Source of the DNA: Syntrophaceae bacterium UBA4778
Lineage (GTDB): Bacteria > Desulfobacterota > Syntrophia > Syntrophales > UBA4778
Direction of reading: 5' to 3'
DNA: 17,434 bases
Assembly (NCBI GenBank): GCA_002403175.1
Contig: DHHG01000069.1
Location: 1 to 17,434, forward strand
Shown piece after piece: positions 13,474 to 17,434 of this stretch; position 1 is the first letter of the stretch, and every line of letters begins with the position of its first letter. A program made the position numbers and the translations under genes. The notes under the pieces were generated by a model. The model saw only the letters and a program-made list of their open reading frames with translations. It searched no databases and was not told the origin of the DNA.

Positions 13474-14532
13474 ATGAAAGAAAACAAACCTGAAAAAATC
13501 AGATTGACGGAGACGGTTCACGGCGCCGGTTGAGCCTGCAAAATAGGTCCGGGGGACCTGAGCAAAGCTCTGCAAGGATTGCCTGTCATTTCCGATCCCA
13601 ACTTGATTGCCGGTATCGAGCACTTCGAGGATGCAGGGGTGTATAAACTCAGCGATGATCTTGCCCTCATTCAGACACTCGATTTTTTCACACCGATTGT
13701 CGACGATCCTTATATTTTCGGCCAGATTGCCGCTGTGAATGCCCTTTCCGATGTTTATGCGATGGGAGGAAGGCCCTTAACAGCCATGAACATCATTTGT
13801 TTCCCGGTTAAAAAGATGGATATATCGGTACTCCATGAGATTCTTCGCGGTGGACTGGAGAAAATGCGGGAGGCCGGGGTAACCCTGGTCGGAGGACATA
13901 GTGTTGAAGACGATGAACTGAAATACGGTCTTTCAGTAACCGGCACCGTTCACCCGGACAGAGTGCTGCTTAACAGCGGGGCATGCCCCGGAGATCTTCT
14001 GATTCTTACGAAAGCGCTTGGCACGGGAATCGTCAGCACCGCAATCAAGGGAGAAGAGGCCCCTCCGGAACTGATGGAGATTTCTTTTGACAGCATGCTG
14101 ACCTTGAACAGATCGGCTGCTGAGGTCTTGTCCGCCTTCGATGGTGTTCACGCCTGCACGGATATTACCGGTTTCGGTTTTCTAGGGCACGCCTGCGAGA
14201 TGGCAGAGTCTTCACGAGTAGGGATCGAAGTCGATGCCGCTTCTGTTCCTGTTTTCCCAGGCATCAGGAAACTGGTGGATGAGGGCTTTGTCCCGGGAGG
14301 CTTATACCGAAACAGGGATTTCCGAATGCCCTGCGTCTCAGCGGAACCGTCCTGTCCGCAATGGTTGCTGGATATCCTATTTGATCCGCAAACATCGGGA
14401 GGCTTGCTGGCTTCTGTTCGCTCCGGGGGAGAAACTGAGCTGCTGGATAAATTGCGAGCAGCTGGAGTTGTCAGGGCAGCCATTATCGGAAGGGTTGTTG
14501 AAGATCATCCCGGAAAAATACTGGTCAGATGA
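13474..14532 (+). CDS. selD: Selenophosphate synthase SelD, itself a selenoprotein (Sec20 encoded by UGA)
   Basis: Makes selenophosphate from selenide and ATP, the selenium donor for Sec-tRNA and selenouridine. The frame from ATG 13474 reads MKENKPEKIRLTETVHGAG-Sec-ACKIGPGDL, with TGA at 13531-13533. Sec20 and Lys23 have the same spacing as catalytic Cys17/Lys20 of E. coli SelD, and Cys22 matches Cys19. The rest is typical: KLSDDLALIQTLDFFTPIVDDP, NALSDVYAMGG, VGGHSVEDDE, TDITGFGFLGHA, FDPQTSGGLL. Total 352 residues, normal for the family. Reading UGA as stop would leave a frame beginning at TTG 13579 that lacks the catalytic segment. A SECIS-like hairpin follows the UGA. No clear ribosome-binding site precedes the ATG, but an 18-codon frame with a strong one ends 10 nt before. 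The 132 bp after the stop hold no gene or clear terminator. Implies selA, selB and selC elsewhere in the genome. Confidence 0.93.
13531..13560 (+). promoter_or_regulatory. Bacterial SECIS-like element in selD
   Basis: UGA at 13531-13533 is followed after 11 nt by AGGTCC-GGG-GGACCT (13545-13559), a perfect 6-bp stem with a G-rich triloop, extendable by one U.G pair. A short TGC/GCA helper stem (13537-13539 with 13562-13564) can form below it. Position inside the coding region directly after UGA, and the 11-nt distance, agree with the E. coli fdhF SECIS upper stem-loop recognised by SelB. Confidence 0.75.
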
Positions 14533-14664
14533 AGAAAGTCCGTTATTGCCCTCTCAGTTAATATTGGCCGAGGCAAGCTCTTAAGGGGATGCCTAAAGAG
14601 ATTTGTGAGCCCGTTTTGTCCGTTCAGCAAGCCGGGAAATGTGCTCCCTGTCGGATGAATCTCA

Positions 14665-17214
14665 TTATTTCCTTGCTGATACTCTTCGGATTTCGCACTG
14701 AGATTTGTTTTGAGCCTTATGCTCGTACATTCTCTTATCCGCTTCCTGGATCAGCTTGTTTACGAGACACCCTCGCGCCCCTGATGCGATTCCGATCGAC
14801 AATGAAAGAGAAAGAGATGGATGATTTTTATTGTGAGCGGAAAGCGCTTTTCTGATACGCATTAAAACAGCCTCCGAGTTCTGACAGGAGTCGGTCCATA
14901 CGGCCGCGAATTCATCTCCTCCGATTCTGGCAACGACATCCTCTTTGCGGAAGACTTTTCTCAAAACAATGGCAGCCCGTTGCAGCAATTCATCACCGGC
15001 CTGATGTCCGAGCGTATCATTCGTCTCTTTAAGATAATCGACATCGGCCATTAGGATATTAATAGGAAATCTTCTACCCTGTTCCAGCCTTTTGATTTCG
15101 GCTTCAAAATAGGCTCGGTTATAAAGATCCGTTAGGCTGTCATGCGTGCTTAAATAACGCAACTGTTCTTCAGCTGTTTTATGCTCTGTCACATCCATCA
15201 GATTTCCCAGAATGGCCCGCTGTCCTTCGTAGTAAATCGGCGATACGGTTTCTACTGCCCAAAGAATGCGACCATCTTTGGTAACGATCCTGAACTCATA
15301 AGGAGATTTTCTCTTGCCCTTGAGCATGTCCTCAGCGTAAGTTTTGGCGATCTTTCTGTCATCAGGATGAATCAGCGAAACTGATTTGAGGTCCGCCAGT
15401 TCTTCCGGCCTGTAACCTGTAAAATATGCGAATTTGGGATTCAGGTACTTGAATTTCCCATTAACCAGAACATAAACGCCGGCGAAGGATTTTTCCGCAA
15501 GGGAACGATACAGGTCCTCCCATCTTTTTCTTTCGGTGATGTCAACGGCTACGCCTCTCATTCCTGTAACTTCGTTCTGATGTCTTATTTTATCCAGATA
15601 AACCATCATCGAGGCCGTTGTGCCGTCTTTGCTTTTGGCAGTGTATACATGGGGCAAAACTGGAAGACTATTTGCATTTAGCGCGTTTTCAAAATTAGAC
15701 ATTGCTTGTGCCCGGTCTTTTGCAACAACAAATTTGAAAACGTTTATTTTTTTGGCATGAACTGAGGAAATCCCGAAAAAGTCCAGGGCCTGACGATTTG
15801 CAAATGTGAGAATTCCCTGCCTGTCTGTTTCAAAAACAATTTGAGGCAGGAGATTCGCCAATTCTCTGTATTTCCTTTCGCTTTCGCGTAGCGCTTTTTC
15901 AGCGGCTCCGCGGGTCAGCGCGTTTACAAAGATTTCTCCAACTATTTTGAAAAGAGAGATCAATTCAGAAGACCATGTCTTTTCACCTCGGACAATGTCA
16001 AATCCAACGAAACCTATCAGTTTGCCACTTGAGACCATGGGTATGTTGATCATGGAGCGTATTCCCTGCCTGAGGAATTCAATCTTTTCCGCTTTGGCTT
16101 CAACGGGAAGGTCGTCCGTATTTGTGAAATAAACAATTTGCAGTTTTCTCATGCTTTCAGTGAACCAAGGATATCTGGAAAGCGGAATATTCTTTAAATG
16201 AGAAATTTGAGGATCAATACCGGAAGCGCACCATTCGTGGGTATTATCCATGTATTCGCCCGTTTCGGAATGCAGGAATATATAGCTGCGATCGGCTCCG
16301 GCAAACTGCCCGATTCTTTTCAGCGCCTTTGTAATAGCTTTGTCCAGGTCCTCCAGAGCCAGGTTGATAAACTGAGTTGAAATATACATAATAAGTTTAT
16401 CGAAATCGGCGTGAAGTTTCAGTGCACTTTCCGCCAGCCGCTTATCCGTCACATCGCTCATGACGATAATCTTCTTTTCGCCTTCCACGGAAGAGGTAGT
16501 ATTTAAAGATACCCTTTTGCCATTCCAGAGAAGGTAGTCGCCCTCGGATTCCTCAAAGGAATGGGGCAATCCGATTAAGGCTTCTAATTTTTTCCGATCA
16601 TTTTTCTTAAACCATTTACGAAAATCTGACGCCAGAAGCATCAGTTCCGTCTTTCCGATAATGCTCATTGCAGCGGGATTGACATAGAGAATGCGTCCTT
16701 CATTGGTTATCTCCAGGATACCCTCCGATACGCTCGACAGGATCGTTTCTAGACTCCCCTTGATGGAAAGGAGTTCCCTGGTGACCTCACGAGGATAAAG
16801 ATCCTTAACCCTCGGCGGTTCATCTGTGGTTCCGCTTTTAGACCGATTCAACTGGTTCAGGCAGGACAAAATTTCTTGCGACATCTGTTCAAAAGGAGCT
16901 TTTGCAATACAGGCATTAAAACCCCATTCGGAATAGTTTATTTCCTGTTCCGCCGCCAGTGCGCTGATCAGGATTATTATTGTTTTTTTCTGAGGATATG
17001 TTTCGCGAATTTTACGGCAGAGTTTTTCTCCTCCGATATTGGGCATGATAAGGTCGATAAAAATGATGGATGGTCTTACTGTTTTCACAATATCAAGTGC
17101 GCTGATGCTATTATCGGCTGTCCAGACCCGGTATCCGTTTTTTGTTAAGAGGTTTTTAATGAGCTTTAAAAAGACAGGATTGTTATCCACAATCAGCACG
17201 TTATTGTTACTCAT
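14665..17214 (-). CDS. Diguanylate cyclase, REC-PAS-GAF-PAS-PAS-GGDEF
   Basis: 849-residue cytoplasmic sensor making c-di-GMP; no membrane segment seen. Domains in order: receiver 1-122 (phospho-Asp54 in IIFIDLIMP, Ser84, Lys105; the acidic pocket is VDNN, so the second acidic residue is replaced by Asn); PAS about 153-262; GAF about 278-435; PAS about 445-565 (ends VAVDITERK); PAS about 570-682 (HPDDR, NLMDVTEHK); GGDEF about 685-845. The active site GGDEF (765-769) is intact, and RKED (756-759), five residues before it, is the inhibitory I-site, so both catalysis and product feedback are expected. No EAL domain. Start ATG 17214 has AAGGA 6 nt upstream. Transcribed alone; its end faces selD across 132 bp. 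Confidence 0.94.
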   Translation of the reverse strand: MSNNNVLIVDNNPVFLKLIKNLLTKNGYRVWTADNSISALDIVKTVRPSIIFIDLIMPNIGGEKLCRKIRETYPQKKTIIILISALAAEQEINYSEWGFNACIAKAPFEQMSQEILSCLNQLNRSKSGTTDEPPRVKDLYPREVTRELLSIKGSLETILSSVSEGILEITNEGRILYVNPAAMSIIGKTELMLLASDFRKWFKKNDRKKLEALIGLPHSFEESEGDYLLWNGKRVSLNTTSSVEGEKKIIVMSDVTDKRLAESALKLHADFDKLIMYISTQFINLALEDLDKAITKALKRIGQFAGADRSYIFLHSETGEYMDNTHEWCASGIDPQISHLKNIPLSRYPWFTESMRKLQIVYFTNTDDLPVEAKAEKIEFLRQGIRSMINIPMVSSGKLIGFVGFDIVRGEKTWSSELISLFKIVGEIFVNALTRGAAEKALRESERKYRELANLLPQIVFETDRQGILTFANRQALDFFGISSVHAKKINVFKFVVAKDRAQAMSNFENALNANSLPVLPHVYTAKSKDGTTASMMVYLDKIRHQNEVTGMRGVAVDITERKRWEDLYRSLAEKSFAGVYVLVNGKFKYLNPKFAYFTGYRPEELADLKSVSLIHPDDRKIAKTYAEDMLKGKRKSPYEFRIVTKDGRILWAVETVSPIYYEGQRAILGNLMDVTEHKTAEEQLRYLSTHDSLTDLYNRAYFEAEIKRLEQGRRFPINILMADVDYLKETNDTLGHQAGDELLQRAAIVLRKVFRKEDVVARIGGDEFAAVWTDSCQNSEAVLMRIRKALSAHNKNHPSLSLSLSIGIASGARGCLVNKLIQEADKRMYEHKAQNKSQCEIRRVSARK

Positions 17215-17352
17215 GATCGGTCCTTTTTAATATCAATTCTGGATGGATACGTACATATCGACTATTTACCGCAAATCTTAAGTGAACCTGTTTTCTCAGG
17301 ACCAATCTGAAAGAAGGAGAGCTGTGGAGTATTCGCGCGCAATAAGTTCCTG

Positions 17353-17382
17353 ATCATAAAGGCAAAAAATAAAAGGTCACAA
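17353..17382 (-). promoter_or_regulatory. Candidate promoter for the GGDEF gene
   Basis: On the minus strand TTGTGA (17382-17377) and TATGAT (17358-17353) are 18 nt apart; -10 matches five of six, -35 four of six. The leader would be about 130 nt. Weak evidence in AT-rich sequence. Confidence 0.25.
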
Positions 17383-17389
17383 TCAGGCT

Positions 17390-17434
17390 ATGCATACAAC
17401 ATCTTTCTTCAAAATACTATTGATTTTGTTGCAT
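17390..17434 (+). CDS. Possible start of a further gene, cut by the window end
   Basis: The frame from ATG 17390 is open to the window end and reads MHTTSFFKILLILLH, which looks like the start of a signal peptide or membrane helix. There is no clear ribosome-binding site, and 15 codons are too few to decide; it could be chance. Confidence 0.2.
   Translation, partial: MHTTSFFKILLILLH

Noticed and set aside
14530..14640. selD stop TGA read as a second selenocysteine with a 36-codon extension
   Set aside because: SelD is already full length with a typical end at this stop, and no SECIS-like hairpin follows.
14589..14855. 88-aa rightward open frame after selD
   Set aside because: It overlaps the 3' end of the GGDEF gene antisense, has no spaced ribosome-binding site and no family resemblance.

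Overview
The window looks like chromosomal DNA of a mesophilic, probably anaerobic delta-proteobacterium (Desulfobacterota/Syntrophales-like). This is inferred from gene content, not from any alignment: a selenoprotein SelD, an HdrD/GlpC-type cysteine-rich Fe-S protein, NtrC-type control and a multi-PAS/GAF diguanylate cyclase. Base composition is moderate and even. I see no rRNA, tRNA, transposase, integrase or CRISPR array.

Left part (1-5.6 kb): a sigma-54-dependent response regulator whose N-terminus is cut by the window edge; a spacer with a near-consensus sigma-54 (-24/-12) promoter driving a stand-alone receiver protein; a convergent small membrane protein; then a two-gene unit encoding an orphan oligopeptide-type solute-binding lipoprotein and a CsgG-like lipoprotein with a C-terminal CIA30/carbohydrate-binding-like domain.

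Centre (5.6-11.8 kb): a divergon built around an ArsS-type (TIGR04167, 'rSAM/selenodomain') radical SAM enzyme. Five genes run leftward with little or no gap after the first pair: MauE/DoxX-like membrane redox protein, exported rhodanese, a fusion of ferredoxin + CCG cysteine-rich domains + TVP38/VTT membrane domain, ArsS, and an exported DUF3047 protein. Two coupled glycosyltransferase-like genes (TIGR04282 and TIGR04283 type) run rightward. The leftward operon has a very good sigma-70 promoter with a 14-bp palindrome over the -10 box. Its leader of about 200 nt contains a 13-codon upstream ORF, two mutually exclusive hairpins and a long hairpin that buries the Shine-Dalgarno sequence of the first gene. 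This resembles a translational switch and is, to me, the most unusual thing in the window.

Right part (11.8-17.4 kb): threonine synthase (thrC, leftward); selD (rightward), which is itself a selenoprotein with an in-frame UGA at codon 20 and a SECIS-like hairpin and would normally be annotated as N-terminally truncated; and a REC-PAS-GAF-PAS-PAS-GGDEF diguanylate cyclase (leftward).

Working picture: SelD supplies selenophosphate. The ArsS/TIGR04282/TIGR04283 genes are the set associated in other genomes with arsenosugar or related modified-sugar metabolism. The MauE/rhodanese/Fe-S-TVP38/DUF3047 genes add an envelope redox and sulfur-handling module whose role is not known. Family names come from recognised motifs; links between the modules are inference.
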